From Clostridiaceae bacterium (GTDB lineage Bacteria; Bacillota; Clostridia; Oscillospirales; Acutalibacteraceae), in assembly GCA_016288315.1 (NCBI GenBank), contig JAEEYU010000004.1, positions 1 through 53,342 of the forward strand: a stretch of DNA of 53,342 nucleotides. Reading direction: 5' to 3'. Position 1 is the stretch's first letter. Each line of letters begins with the position of its first letter. Shown here in pieces: positions 1 through 9,935 of this stretch. A model generated the notes under the pieces. It ran no database searches, was not told the origin of the DNA, and was given only the letters and a program-made list of their open reading frames with translations. The translations under genes were made by a program, and so were the position numbers.

Positions 1-2
1 AT

Positions 3-3000
3 TTCATTTACTGCTTCAATTTTGCCGACTCAACTACTGAGAACACCACAATTTCAACTTATTACAGATATATTACCTCATTCACCAAATATCTCGGTGA
101 GATTCCGGACGGCGCCGCAATCAAAGTCAGAAGCGGCGACGGTTATGATGATTTCGGCACATATCACACAGTCATCACAGATGGCACAATAACAGACTGG
201 TATATTGAGTCAAACGGCAACAGAATCAAAAAAGATGAAAATGACGGCAACTGGTATAAGGTCGATTCAAGCAACAACAAGCTTGAAAAAACCAATCTTG
301 ATTACAGCGATTTTTATTATGAAATATCAATTGCAAACACTTCTCTTGCCAATCCCTGGTTTAACGGTTTAATTAAAACTCCTCTTTGTGCAGAGGGAGC
401 CGCTTACGGCGATGTCAAAGCTGAAATTGATATGGAAGTGTCAATCAGAGGTGATGACGGCAATCCCTTGCCTCAACCGTATGTCAGCATAGGCACGTCA
501 ATACGGTATATTCTGAACTTCGCAGGTCAGCGTGTCATCCTTGACAAAGACACAATCAGAATTCTGGATATTGAACCCTATACCTCCGGCAAGGTTTACC
601 AGTTTGTTAACGGCAAGCCGATGTTAAAAGCTATTTCAAAAATTGGAGCGGCATCTTTCAAATATAACAAAATGGACGAGGAAACCGGCGAGGTTAAACC
701 GGTAACGGAAACGCTTGAAGGCTACCAGTATAACTATACCGGTTACGGAAGTGAGTCAAGCGACCAGCATGTCAGCTACAATACACCGACTTTCAATGAT
801 CAGACAACAGATTACAAAACCTATAAATCAAGAGAAATATTAACTGAAGAAAAAGTTCTTTCATGGTTCCCGGACACTGACGGTGACGGAAAGCCCAACG
901 GTCCCGTGTATTTTGCAGCTGATGATGTTACCATGAGCAATCCTATTCCCGCAAAAATAGAAATTGTTACCATGGCAACAAACGAGCTTATAGCGGATAC
1001 CGATGATATTGCTGAAACCTATGACCTTGTTTATATTGGAGATTCTTCATACAATATGAATATGAAGAATCACTTTGACGGAAGAGCTGATAAAAGATTT
1101 GCTCCCGATTACAATGACCCCAATATGGACGGAATGTATTACACCTGCACGGGCGACCTTATGACCACTAACGCCCGTAACTTCTGGGGTGAAGATACTC
1201 TCGGCGGTATTTCCGGCATAGACTATTACTGGACCACAACCCAGACAAGTGTTAGCCCAGCTGAGTGGTTAACGGGTATATTTACACTTGACGGTGAGCG
1301 GCTCAGAGACCTCTTCTTCAGAACCCTTTTCAAAGGTCTCGGCACTTTTTATGATGCTGACTCACCCGGTGCCTTTATGAAAGGCTGGCAGACCTTCAGA
1401 GTCCGTTCTTCCGGCAACGATCTTACTGCGGTAAAAGAGCAGCAGCTTGAAACGTTTATGAAAGCGGGTCTTCCCGTTGTTGTTGCTGACGAGCTTACAA
1501 CCGGCTATAAAGTTAAATTCATTGCAAGATGTGAAGTTATACAAGAATTCAAATATTTAAAAGAGAAGCAGGGTTTTTGGGCAGGTTTGTTCAGAAGGAA
1601 AAAACCTGTATATCATGTGAAACTTTATGCTTATTTTCTTGGTGAATTCGGCGGTCTCCCGAATGAATTTGACCCCGTTAGAAACATTGACGTTACCTGG
1701 TATAAAGACGGTCAGAAATTTAATGGTGGAACCAGGGGTTATGAAGTATTCCACAGTGAACTGCAAAACGCAAATGTAGATGCATACTCGCTTGAACTTG
1801 GCAGCACATATGTTGATAATGTGGGTTATTGCATCAAACTTGAAGATATTCAAAATGTTACAGGTGATTATTATGCAGTAATAAGTATTAAGGATACCGG
1901 TAATCCTGAACTGGATGGCAAAGATGTAAAAACTGACAAAATTACTGTTTCTATTGCTAAAGAGACGGTCTATGCCCGTAATGAAATAGTAAGAGGCTCT
2001 GAAATCGATTCTGGTCTGAGAGATCAAGGTGAAATAATTTACGATTTCAAAGAAGCAAGACCCAGCAACCTTCCTTCTGATTATGATGATGAGTTCGAGT
2101 TTTATCTTGCTTCCGGTAGTGGAAATGATGTCTACTATACAGTCAGATATTATTTGGATGAGAATTGCAGCATAGACAAAAGAACGCTAGTTCCGGTTCA
2201 GGACGATTGGTATTACCGAATGAGAATAGCTATCTGGTATGAGCATGAAATCGGTTGGGGTGAAAATGACAAATATAAATATTACCGATATCGTAATTAT
2301 ATCAGACAAAGCGGTGATAAAGGCTGTATTAATCCTGGCACAGATGGATTGACCAAAATATGGGGTAAAGGCTTTGACAATATAACCTATGACTCAAACG
2401 GAACATCAAAAACAGAAGCAATAAAAACGCCTTCATATTATCATAAAGGTAATGACAATCCAAATGGAAGTTGGAACAGTGTTGGTGATTGCTCGGGTGT
2501 TTACACATTAAGCAATGTCAGATTCCTCAAAACTGAAAGAAGTGTTGATACGGCGCAAGGCTTGGGCACTCCTTTCCCTGAAGACGGCGGATACTACACT
2601 GCTTCAGCAAGTGTTGACACAGTAACCATAGACAATGCGTCCTATATGTATATTTTCCTCAAAAAGGCATTTGATACAAAGTATCCTGATGAAAATGTGT
2701 TTGCTGAACGTGAGTTTGATTATATGGAAGACCGTAAATCAGACCTGGCCACATATCTCAGATTTTCATCGCCCAAAATCAGCGTTGTTGAAAGCACTGT
2801 TACGGCTTACCCCGCAACTGTCAGCGCACAGGGCGAGGGCATAACCTGCGAGTTCAGCATTCAGAACCCCACAGGCAAAGATGTTGAAAATGCAAGATAT
2901 AAACTGCTGTTCTATGTTGACCTCAACAATGACGGTAAATTCAAAAAGGATGAGCGTCAGGACATAAAAGTTTTTGAAAGCGAAAACAACGGCTCATACA

Positions 3001-5660
3001 CAGAAATTGACCCGTCAAACGACACACTGCGGGCTACAACAAAAACCAGCGTTTATTCCTACCGCGTTCAGAGAAAACTGCCTGCGGACTGGACAGGTAT
3101 TCTGCCCTGGAAACTTGAAATTGTTGAACTAGATTCAAGCAAACACTGGTCAACAACTCCCCCTTCAAGCGGTCAGAGCGACAAGGAGCTTGATGTAAAC
3201 TACGCAAACTTCCACGACTCCTACACCAATTTAGCTTATTGCAAACCGGAGCAGGCAACAAAAATCAGGGTTCTCCAGATTCTGCCTTCCAACTGGCCTA
3301 TGAATTACACATCGGTTGAAGATATGAACCTTGAAGATATGGGTGTTGTTCCGGGCGACGACAGCGGTGTCAATGATGATGAATATGATCTCAATGACGA
3401 AAGTCTGTATTACGGTGCCAATGAGTTTATCGGTTCAATCTTTGAAAGCAATAACTTCAAGGAAGCGTGCGGAGAAGGCAACTGGCAGAAGGTTGAGGGC
3501 ACGGGCATTCAGAACTATATCGGCAGTAACACACAGCTTGTTGCTACTGACACAATTTATATGGCATTCGGTCCCGAAGACAATAAACAGAACTATTCTT
3601 CATACCTCAGCAACTTTATAAACACCGGCGAATTGGGCAGCAGCAATGCCCCCGACTTTGTGGTTGAACTCAGGTGCATAAACGTAAAAACGCTGAACAC
3701 GCTTTACGGTGATCAGGAGGACGGTTATCAGGTCAGAAAAGACAACACCCTGTTTGACACATACGACATGCTTGTTATGGGCTTCGCTGACAGTTGGGGT
3801 AAGGCAGGTCAGAAAGATATGAGCCTTCCCACAACCAATATCGGCATGAATATGGGCGCTGCTTTTGCAATTCAGGACTTTATAAAGAGCGGCAGAGCAG
3901 TTCTTCTGACTCACGACACAACAACCACATATAACAACTTCCCCAATAATGTTATTCTTAAAAAGGCGTTTGAAGCTGCGCTGAAAGTATTGGATGTAGC
4001 TGCAAATATCTTTGACTTCTTTGCATGGGTCGGCAGTCTCTTTGGTGGAGACGGTCATTCCGAAATAGCTGACAAAATACGTCTGTGGGTAAGCTCTATG
4101 ACCGTTGATGAGCGTCAGAGAAACGGCTACTGGGTTAACCTTATCCGCGACGAGTGCGGACTTGACCGTTACGGTGCGACATATTCCATCAAGCAGAAAG
4201 CTGCTGCCACCGTAACAACCTGGGTTTGCACAAAATGCGGCCGTGTTCATTACACCACGAACAAACCGCTGACCTGTCTTGGCATCGGTTGTGTAAACAA
4301 CACTTTTGAGGAAAAAGAAGAAAAAGAACTGACCGACCATTCATTGTCAAAGGGCTATTTCAACGACTTCAAGCAAAAACATGAAGGCAGTATTTATACC
4401 GACAATGACACAACCGGTTACGGTAATTGGCAGAATGTTACAACTGAAGTAATGCAGAGCCCCGGCAAAGACTACTCAATAGCTTATGTTCCCGGCTCGC
4501 GCGAGGATGTTTCAAACAACAATGAAAAAACATATTCATACACTGACCCCGTAACGAAACAGTCTAACAAGTATGCTTATGTTTATAACCAGAAAGCCGA
4601 TGGCACCTGGGAACGACGCAAAACAGACCAGTTTATAGGCGGTTACACACGCTATGAAATTGCACGTATGAGTGAACAGAGTGATTCAAATTATCTTGCA
4701 ACGGCTCCTATGTATAGCAATGACGACGAGATTTACGGAACCACTTTTGTAACTCAGACAAACAAGGGTAAACTTACAACATATCCTTATGACCTAAACT
4801 TCTACAAATATGAAGAAGACGGCAAAACAAAGGTTGTAGATGAAAACGGCGGTTATATGTTTGATGAATCCAGGGTTGAGCGTGTAACACTGACCCATGA
4901 CCAGGTTTATCAGCTCAATATGAACGGCGACGATGTAACCTGCTGGTATTGTATGTCGGGCGGTAACTTTGCAGATATACCCAACGATGCGCTTAACGCT
5001 TACTACATCTACTCGCGCAGAAACATCACATATACCGGCGCAGGTCACACCAACACATTCACGCCATGGGAAGCAAAACTGTTTGCCAACACTCTCATTT
5101 CGGCTTACAGACCCGCAGCGGAAATAGCGTCAATTCAGTTTGTAAAACCCGAATCACACCATGACTACAATGAGGAATACACCGCTTCGCCGAGTTACAT
5201 TCTGCTTACTACAAGAACGGTTACTTCAGAACCCGATGCAGACGGCAACACACATGATGAGCTTCAGATTGATGATGAACAGATTCACTTTGAATTAATC
5301 AATCCCAATCTCTCAAATGCAACCAGTGATGCAAAACGCGACATTAAGGTTGAAGTCAGAATCGGCGGCAGCGACGGCGAAATCATTGACGGCGGCACAC
5401 TTGTTTACGGCGATGACGTTGACACTGCCGAGGAACTGAAGCACAAGAACTGGAACAGCATTTCCGACAACGGAAACTATTCATTTAAAGTTCCCGATGC
5501 GGTTAAACAGAAACTCGCAGAAGAAGGAGTTAACAAGGTAGAACTTACTCTTATTCCCATCACAAAGGCGGTTGACCCTGTAACGCAAGCGGAAGATGAA
5601 ATAAGAGGAACACCTGTTTCAATCGAAGTCCGTCTTCTCGGTCTCAGTGGATTAAGCTAA
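3..5660 (+). CDS. Giant surface/secreted protein, DUF5057-like, 5'-truncated by the window
   Basis: The frame is open from base 3 to the stop at 5658-5660 (1885 codons), so the true start lies outside the window; the Met at 432 is internal. The protein is rich in Asp, Asn, Tyr and Thr, as in extracellular proteins. I see two Ca-binding-like loops, DTDGDG near base 880 and DLNNDGKFKKDE near 2924-2960, and a possible zinc-binding CxxC-x12-CxxxxC cluster near 4225-4292. The central part (IRVLQILP near 3265; later a stretch reading DMLVMGFAD, then FIKSGRAVLLTHDTTT near 3880-3925) resembles what I know of DUF5057 proteins. A hydrophobic segment lies near 4000-4045. The C-terminus is beta-rich with no sortase signal or anchor visible. 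The function is unknown; its place just before a polysaccharide locus fits an envelope role, but that is inference. The coding call is certain; the family name is moderate. Confidence 0.8.
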   Translation, partial: FIYCFNFADSTTENTTISTYYRYITSFTKYLGEIPDGAAIKVRSGDGYDDFGTYHTVITDGTITDWYIESNGNRIKKDENDGNWYKVDSSNNKLEKTNLDYSDFYYEISIANTSLANPWFNGLIKTPLCAEGAAYGDVKAEIDMEVSIRGDDGNPLPQPYVSIGTSIRYILNFAGQRVILDKDTIRILDIEPYTSGKVYQFVNGKPMLKAISKIGAASFKYNKMDEETGEVKPVTETLEGYQYNYTGYGSESSDQHVSYNTPTFNDQTTDYKTYKSREILTEEKVLSWFPDTDGDGKPNGPVYFAADDVTMSNPIPAKIEIVTMATNELIADTDDIAETYDLVYIGDSSYNMNMKNHFDGRADKRFAPDYNDPNMDGMYYTCTGDLMTTNARNFWGEDTLGGISGIDYYWTTTQTSVSPAEWLTGIFTLDGERLRDLFFRTLFKGLGTFYDADSPGAFMKGWQTFRVRSSGNDLTAVKEQQLETFMKAGLPVVVADELTTGYKVKFIARCEVIQEFKYLKEKQGFWAGLFRRKKPVYHVKLYAYFLGEFGGLPNEFDPVRNIDVTWYKDGQKFNGGTRGYEVFHSELQNANVDAYSLELGSTYVDNVGYCIKLEDIQNVTGDYYAVISIKDTGNPELDGKDVKTDKITVSIAKETVYARNEIVRGSEIDSGLRDQGEIIYDFKEARPSNLPSDYDDEFEFYLASGSGNDVYYTVRYYLDENCSIDKRTLVPVQDDWYYRMRIAIWYEHEIGWGENDKYKYYRYRNYIRQSGDKGCINPGTDGLTKIWGKGFDNITYDSNGTSKTEAIKTPSYYHKGNDNPNGSWNSVGDCSGVYTLSNVRFLKTERSVDTAQGLGTPFPEDGGYYTASASVDTVTIDNASYMYIFLKKAFDTKYPDENVFAEREFDYMEDRKSDLATYLRFSSPKISVVESTVTAYPATVSAQGEGITCEFSIQNPTGKDVENARYKLLFYVDLNNDGKFKKDERQDIKVFESENNGSYTEIDPSNDTLRATTKTSVYSYRVQRKLPADWTGILPWKLEIVELDSSKHWSTTPPSSGQSDKELDVNYANFHDSYTNLAYCKPEQATKIRVLQILPSNWPMNYTSVEDMNLEDMGVVPGDDSGVNDDEYDLNDESLYYGANEFIGSIFESNNFKEACGEGNWQKVEGTGIQNYIGSNTQLVATDTIYMAFGPEDNKQNYSSYLSNFINTGELGSSNAPDFVVELRCINVKTLNTLYGDQEDGYQVRKDNTLFDTYDMLVMGFADSWGKAGQKDMSLPTTNIGMNMGAAFAIQDFIKSGRAVLLTHDTTTTYNNFPNNVILKKAFEAALKVLDVAANIFDFFAWVGSLFGGDGHSEIADKIRLWVSSMTVDERQRNGYWVNLIRDECGLDRYGATYSIKQKAAATVTTWVCTKCGRVHYTTNKPLTCLGIGCVNNTFEEKEEKELTDHSLSKGYFNDFKQKHEGSIYTDNDTTGYGNWQNVTTEVMQSPGKDYSIAYVPGSREDVSNNNEKTYSYTDPVTKQSNKYAYVYNQKADGTWERRKTDQFIGGYTRYEIARMSEQSDSNYLATAPMYSNDDEIYGTTFVTQTNKGKLTTYPYDLNFYKYEEDGKTKVVDENGGYMFDESRVERVTLTHDQVYQLNMNGDDVTCWYCMSGGNFADIPNDALNAYYIYSRRNITYTGAGHTNTFTPWEAKLFANTLISAYRPAAEIASIQFVKPESHHDYNEEYTASPSYILLTTRTVTSEPDADGNTHDELQIDDEQIHFELINPNLSNATSDAKRDIKVEVRIGGSDGEIIDGGTLVYGDDVDTAEELKHKNWNSISDNGNYSFKVPDAVKQKLAEEGVNKVELTLIPITKAVDPVTQAEDEIRGTPVSIEVRLLGLSGLS

Positions 5661-5687
5661 TCCTCGCATAACCAAATCCAAATCAGA

Positions 5688-5716
5688 ATCCCGCCCTTAA
5701 CCGGGCGGGATTTTTG
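5688..5716 (+). terminator. Intrinsic terminator after the giant surface protein
   Basis: A 9-bp stem (ATCCCGCCC / GGGCGGGAT) with a 6-base loop is followed by a T run. It separates the upstream gene from the polysaccharide locus. Confidence 0.88.
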
Positions 5717-5730
5717 CTGTTATAATTTCA

Positions 5731-5759
5731 TTGCATAATTAATAAATATATGTTATTAT
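5731..5759 (+). promoter_or_regulatory. Candidate promoter of the polysaccharide locus
   Basis: TTGCAT (5731-5736), a 17-base spacer and TATTAT (5754-5759) lie just after the terminator and about 35 bases before the first gene of the locus. No separate operator is evident. Confidence 0.5.
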
Positions 5760-5794
5760 ATATTTGTATAACTATGTGCAGGGGAGGTAGAACG

Positions 5795-7216
5795 ATGAAA
5801 ACAACAGCGGCAAAAGATGTTTCACGCCATTTCGATTTTGCAGTAATCGATGTTTTTGCGCTCGTTGTTTCATTTGCGCTGTCATATCTTATCAAATTCC
5901 GCGATTTTGGCTTCATCCGCAGCGACGAGTGGATGGCTTTGTTCTATATAGCCGCACTGGTAAACCTCGTTATCTGCCTTGTGTCTAACCCATACAGCGG
6001 AATCTTCCGCCGCCCGTATTATGAAGAAATCGTGCATGCGCTCCTGCTGACGTTCTATAACCTTCTTGCCGTCGGCATAATATTCTATGTTTTCAAAATC
6101 GGCACGGTCTTTTCACGCCAGATGATTCTGACAATGTATGCGCTTTGTTTTCTGTTTTCGCTCGCGCTTAAATGCCTTTGGAAAAAGCTCATCCTGTCGG
6201 GCAGAATCAAATTGTATAACACAAAAAAAATCCCGCTGTTTGTCATCGGTTCATCCGAAAACATCGGCGAGATAATCGAAAACGCCTCTCTGGGCGATTT
6301 TGAAAAATACGAGGTGTTTGGCGCATTTCTGACCGACGGCAGCCGGAATATCGACATCCCCACAGCAGAAGATTTTGATAGAATTCTGCCGTTCATAAAA
6401 TCAAACGGCGTTGAGGAAGTGCTCGTTGCCGTCAGCCCATCGCTTGTGCCAGATGAAATCTATAAATCGCTCATCACCTCGGGTGTCGGCGTTCATTTGA
6501 GCGTTGAGAAGCTGCTCGGCTTCCGCACCGAAGATTACGGTGTTGACACTGTCGGCGTTTACAACACGCTTAGCGTCGGGCTCTATTCTTTCACGGCAGG
6601 GCAGATCTTGTATTCCGCTGTCAAAAGAGTCATCGACATCATCCTCGGTGTTCTCGGCACAATCCTTCTCCTGCCGGTAACTGCTCTGATTAAACTGTTT
6701 TTTCTTGCAACAGGCGATAAAGCCCCGATTATTTATAAACAGGAGCGGGTCGGCAAAAACGGCAGAACAATCAACATTTACAAATTCCGCACAATGGTTC
6801 CCGATGCAGACAGAATCCTGCGGGACCTGCTTGAAGATGAAAAATATAAAGCCGAGTGGGAGGCAAATCAAAAACTTGCCGATGACCCTCGCATAACAAA
6901 AACCGGCAGATTTCTGCGCAGAACTTCAATAGACGAAATGCCTCAAATTATCAATGTTCTCAAGGGTGAGATGTCGCTTGTCGGACCGCGTCCGCTTGTG
7001 CCGGGAGAGCTGGAAGCACATGGCGGAATGAAACTGTATCAGCAGGTCAAGCCGGGAATTACGGGCTGGTGGGGCTGCAACGGCAGGTCAAATATCAACT
7101 ACCGCGAGCGCCTTGAACTTGAGTATTACTATGTCAAAAACTACTCAATTTACCTTGACTTTTTATGTGTGCTGAGAACGTTTTGGTCTGTTCTCAAACG
7201 AAACGGAGCGGAATAA
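5795..7216 (+). CDS. Polyprenyl-phosphate sugar-1-phosphate transferase (WcaJ/CpsE type)
   Basis: This 473-aa enzyme should start repeat-unit assembly by moving a sugar-1-phosphate from a UDP-sugar to undecaprenyl phosphate in the membrane. The N-terminal half has about four hydrophobic segments followed by a cytosolic Rossmann-like middle domain (FVIGSSENIGEI). A further hydrophobic segment leads to the bacterial sugar transferase domain, with KFRTM, TSIDEMPQIINVLKGEMS, VGPRP and VKPGITGWW in the expected order. I start it at 5795 because GGGGAGG lies just upstream of that ATG; an in-frame ATG at 5750 has no such site and falls at the predicted -10 region. It is the first gene of a run to 17500 and ends 1 base before the next gene. 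The sugar transferred (glucose, galactose or GlcNAc type) cannot be read from sequence. Confidence 0.93.
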   Translation: MKTTAAKDVSRHFDFAVIDVFALVVSFALSYLIKFRDFGFIRSDEWMALFYIAALVNLVICLVSNPYSGIFRRPYYEEIVHALLLTFYNLLAVGIIFYVFKIGTVFSRQMILTMYALCFLFSLALKCLWKKLILSGRIKLYNTKKIPLFVIGSSENIGEIIENASLGDFEKYEVFGAFLTDGSRNIDIPTAEDFDRILPFIKSNGVEEVLVAVSPSLVPDEIYKSLITSGVGVHLSVEKLLGFRTEDYGVDTVGVYNTLSVGLYSFTAGQILYSAVKRVIDIILGVLGTILLLPVTALIKLFFLATGDKAPIIYKQERVGKNGRTINIYKFRTMVPDADRILRDLLEDEKYKAEWEANQKLADDPRITKTGRFLRRTSIDEMPQIINVLKGEMSLVGPRPLVPGELEAHGGMKLYQQVKPGITGWWGCNGRSNINYRERLELEYYYVKNYSIYLDFLCVLRTFWSVLKRNGAE

Positions 7217-7217
7217 T

Positions 7218-7982
7218 ATGCGTGAAGAATTCGGCTTGATAAGCATTATTATGGCGGCATATAATGCCGAAAAAACAATCGGTTTTGCAATCGACTCCGT
7301 TTTAAAACAGACTTATGAAGTTTTTGAACTCCTCGTCATTAATGATTGCTCAACCGACGGCACCGAAACAATTGTTAAAGAATACGCTGAAAAAGACTGC
7401 AGGATCAAACTGATTAATAACCCGAGAAATCTCGGCGTATCACTAACAAGACTGGAAGGGTTAAAACAGGCAAAAGGTGATTGGATAGCTATTCTTGACA
7501 GTGATGACGCATGGATGCCTGTAAAACTTGAAAAACAAATTGCGCTACAAAAAAGGCTTAATGCTGAACTGGTTTTTACAGGTGTCAAATATTTAAAAGC
7601 AGACGGAACACCGCTGGGGTGGGAACTTGAAGTGCCGGATGAAATCGGTTATAAAAAACTGTTGAAACAAAATCTTATTGCCAATCCGTCGGCGCTTGTC
7701 AAAAAAGAACTGTATGAAAGTTATTATGCAATCGGAGACGAAATGCACGAAGATTTTGCTCTATGGCTAAGCATCTTAAAAACTGGCATTAATGCCTATG
7801 CAGTCACGGAACCGCTGACAATTGTGCGAATTTCTCCAAACTCAAAATCCGGAAATAAAATCAAATCTGCCGTTATGAACTGGAAAACCTACAGATTTAT
7901 GAAGATGAACATTTTTTCATCGGTTTATTATATGTGTTGGTATACCGTTAACGGAATTTTGAAATACAGAAATCTGAAGTGA
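7218..7982 (+). CDS. Family 2 glycosyltransferase, TuaG-like
   Basis: A 254-aa GT-A fold enzyme, probably cytosolic and membrane-associated, adding one sugar to the lipid-linked repeat unit. The N-terminus shows the GT2 nucleotide-binding segment (SIIMAAYNAEKTI, then VINDCSTDGT), the block NNPRNLGVSLTRLEG, and the DxD-type metal site in ILDSDDAWMPVKLEKQ. The pattern resembles TuaG-type teichuronic-acid glycosyltransferases. The C-terminus has a short aromatic and hydrophobic stretch without a clear membrane span. GGAGCGGA precedes the ATG, which lies 1 base after the previous stop. Donor and acceptor are unknown. Confidence 0.9.
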   Translation: MREEFGLISIIMAAYNAEKTIGFAIDSVLKQTYEVFELLVINDCSTDGTETIVKEYAEKDCRIKLINNPRNLGVSLTRLEGLKQAKGDWIAILDSDDAWMPVKLEKQIALQKRLNAELVFTGVKYLKADGTPLGWELEVPDEIGYKKLLKQNLIANPSALVKKELYESYYAIGDEMHEDFALWLSILKTGINAYAVTEPLTIVRISPNSKSGNKIKSAVMNWKTYRFMKMNIFSSVYYMCWYTVNGILKYRNLK

Positions 7983-7988
7983 GAATAA

Positions 7989-8984
7989 ATGAAAACCTTA
8001 ACAATAAGTGTTGCCGCTTATAATGCTGAAAAAACATTAAAAAAATGTCTTGACTCAATGGTATCTGTTAAATGCATCAATGATATTGAAATAATAGTTG
8101 TCAATGACGGTTCCAAAGACAGCACATCCGAGATTGCTCACAATTATGCCGAAAAATATCCTCAATCTGTTGTTGCTTTTGATAAAGAAAACGGCGGTCA
8201 CGGTTCCACAATTAACACCTCTGTTATCAAAGCAACAGGGAAATATTTTAAAATTGTCGATTCAGATGACTGGGTTGAAACTGAGAATCTTGACAGATTG
8301 GTTGAAATGCTCAGAACGGATGATGTGGATCTTGTTGTCAATTCATATTTTGAAGCAGATTTAAACGGTAATCATACCAAGACAATTAAAGTTTCGGATT
8401 ATCCGTTTGAAGAAAACAAAACCTACAGTTTTGAAGATATAGCGCTGGATTTCACGAAAGCGCACATGCATAAGATGACATTTAAAACAGAACTTGTCAG
8501 ACAAATGGGCCCTGTTATTGATGAGCACTGTTTCTATGTTGATGTTGAGTATGTCGGGTTTTTACTTGCAAAAGTAAATACTGTAAAGTTCCTTTATTTC
8601 CCTGTTTATGATTATCTGCTTGGATATGAAGAGCAGAGCGCCAGTAATAAAAGTATGATAAGCAGAAGAGCGCAGCATAAAAAAGTCGTAAACAGAATGA
8701 TGGAGTTTTATAAATCAAATAAAGATGAAAGCAATCGTTCCGAATTCTTACGAAGGTATGTTGCTTCTTTTGTCGGCAGACAATATAAAATCTATATTCT
8801 TATGACTGAAAATGACGGGGAAGGGAAAAAAGAGTTTTTGGACTTTGACAAAACCGTTTATCCCTGCTTCCTTAAATCACCCGGAATAAGAAGAGAATTA
8901 TTGCCGGTGGTGAAAATCATTAAGTTTCATAAAGGGCTGTTTTTCTGTCCGGTAGCGAAAATGGTGCAAATATTTTTGAGGTAA
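7989..8984 (+). CDS. Family 2 glycosyltransferase
   Basis: A 331-aa GT2 enzyme with SVAAYNAEKTLKKCLDSM, VVNDGSKDSTSEI and the metal site IVDSDDWVETENLDRL. The segment ENGGHGSTINTSV is the usual second GT2 block. The first 15 residues resemble those of the preceding gene (AYNAEKT in both), but the C-terminal halves differ, so a recent duplication is not supported. It starts 6 bases after the previous stop with a weak ribosome binding site (GTGAGAATAA), which suggests translational coupling. It likely adds another sugar of the repeat unit; the specificity is not readable. Confidence 0.9.
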   Translation: MKTLTISVAAYNAEKTLKKCLDSMVSVKCINDIEIIVVNDGSKDSTSEIAHNYAEKYPQSVVAFDKENGGHGSTINTSVIKATGKYFKIVDSDDWVETENLDRLVEMLRTDDVDLVVNSYFEADLNGNHTKTIKVSDYPFEENKTYSFEDIALDFTKAHMHKMTFKTELVRQMGPVIDEHCFYVDVEYVGFLLAKVNTVKFLYFPVYDYLLGYEEQSASNKSMISRRAQHKKVVNRMMEFYKSNKDESNRSEFLRRYVASFVGRQYKIYILMTENDGEGKKEFLDFDKTVYPCFLKSPGIRRELLPVVKIIKFHKGLFFCPVAKMVQIFLR

Positions 8985-8988
8985 AAAG

Positions 8989-9885
8989 ATGAATAAAACT
9001 GTTGCTGTAGTTGTGACATACAATAGAATAGAAATGTTAAAGCAGTGTCTGGAGCACATTAAGAAACAAACTGTGCCCGTTGATATTATTGTTGTTGATA
9101 ACGCAAGCACTGATGGCACATCAGATTTGTTTGATGAAAATACTGAAGGATTACTGTATTTTAACACAGGTGCAAATTTAGGCGGTGCAGGCGGATTCAA
9201 TTACGGTATGCGAAAAGCGTGCGAGCTAGGTTATAAATTTGTTTGGGTTATGGATGATGACACATTACCTGAATTAACTGCGCATGAAAAACTGCTGGAG
9301 GCTGACGAAAAACTCAGCGGAAACTATGGTTGGCTGTCAAGTCTTGCTCTTTGGAAGGACGGAACAGAATGCAAAATGAACAGGCAAAAAATCAAGCCCA
9401 AAGCATTTGAGTTTTTGCATTTTTTACAATATGGCATCATAAGTGCTGAACAGGCAACTTTTGTTTCGCTTTTTTTAAAAACCGAAACCGTAAAAGAATA
9501 CGGTCTTCCGATAAAAGAGTTTTTTATTTGGGGTGATGATATTGAATACACGCGTCGCATTTCCGTAATCAATAATCAGCCGTGTTTTCTTGTAGGTTCA
9601 AGTGTTGTTGTTCACGCAATGGTGAACAATAACGGTAGCAGAATATCAGAAGATGAACCGGAACGTCTCGAAAGATATAGGCTTGCATTCAGAAACGAAA
9701 CTTTCTTTTATCGGAAAGAGGGACTGAAACGGTTCTGCTATTTTCTTGCTAAATGTTGCAAGCACTTTTTGTTGGTGTTGTTTAAGGCGAAAAACCATCG
9801 TATTAGACGGATGGAAATAATTGTTTCAAGTATATTTAAAGGTATATTTTTTAATCCGAAGATAGAATATATTATTAATAATTAA
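8989..9885 (+). CDS. Family 2 glycosyltransferase, galactofuranosyltransferase (GlfT)-like
   Basis: A 298-aa GT2 enzyme. It opens with VAVVVTYNRIEMLKQCLEH and IIVVDNASTDGT, followed by the block NLGGAGGFNYGMR and the metal site WVMDDDTLPE, then FFIWGDDIEYTRR. The GGAGGFNYG block with a DDD metal site is what I know from GlfT2-like UDP-galactofuranose transferases. A UDP-galactopyranose mutase gene at the end of this same locus (16385) would supply that donor, so the assignment is supported by context. GAGGT precedes the start. Base composition turns more AT-rich from about this gene onward. The galactofuranose specificity is inference. Confidence 0.87.
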   Translation: MNKTVAVVVTYNRIEMLKQCLEHIKKQTVPVDIIVVDNASTDGTSDLFDENTEGLLYFNTGANLGGAGGFNYGMRKACELGYKFVWVMDDDTLPELTAHEKLLEADEKLSGNYGWLSSLALWKDGTECKMNRQKIKPKAFEFLHFLQYGIISAEQATFVSLFLKTETVKEYGLPIKEFFIWGDDIEYTRRISVINNQPCFLVGSSVVVHAMVNNNGSRISEDEPERLERYRLAFRNETFFYRKEGLKRFCYFLAKCCKHFLLVLFKAKNHRIRRMEIIVSSIFKGIFFNPKIEYIINN

Positions 9886-9935
9886 ATTATTAAAAAAGAT
9901 TGTATAAGAATTAATTATTGTTGGAATGAGGAGAA

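Noticed and set aside
3600-4340. 246-codon minus-strand frame inside the giant gene
   Set aside because: It is antisense to a well-supported reading frame, with no ribosome binding site and atypical composition.
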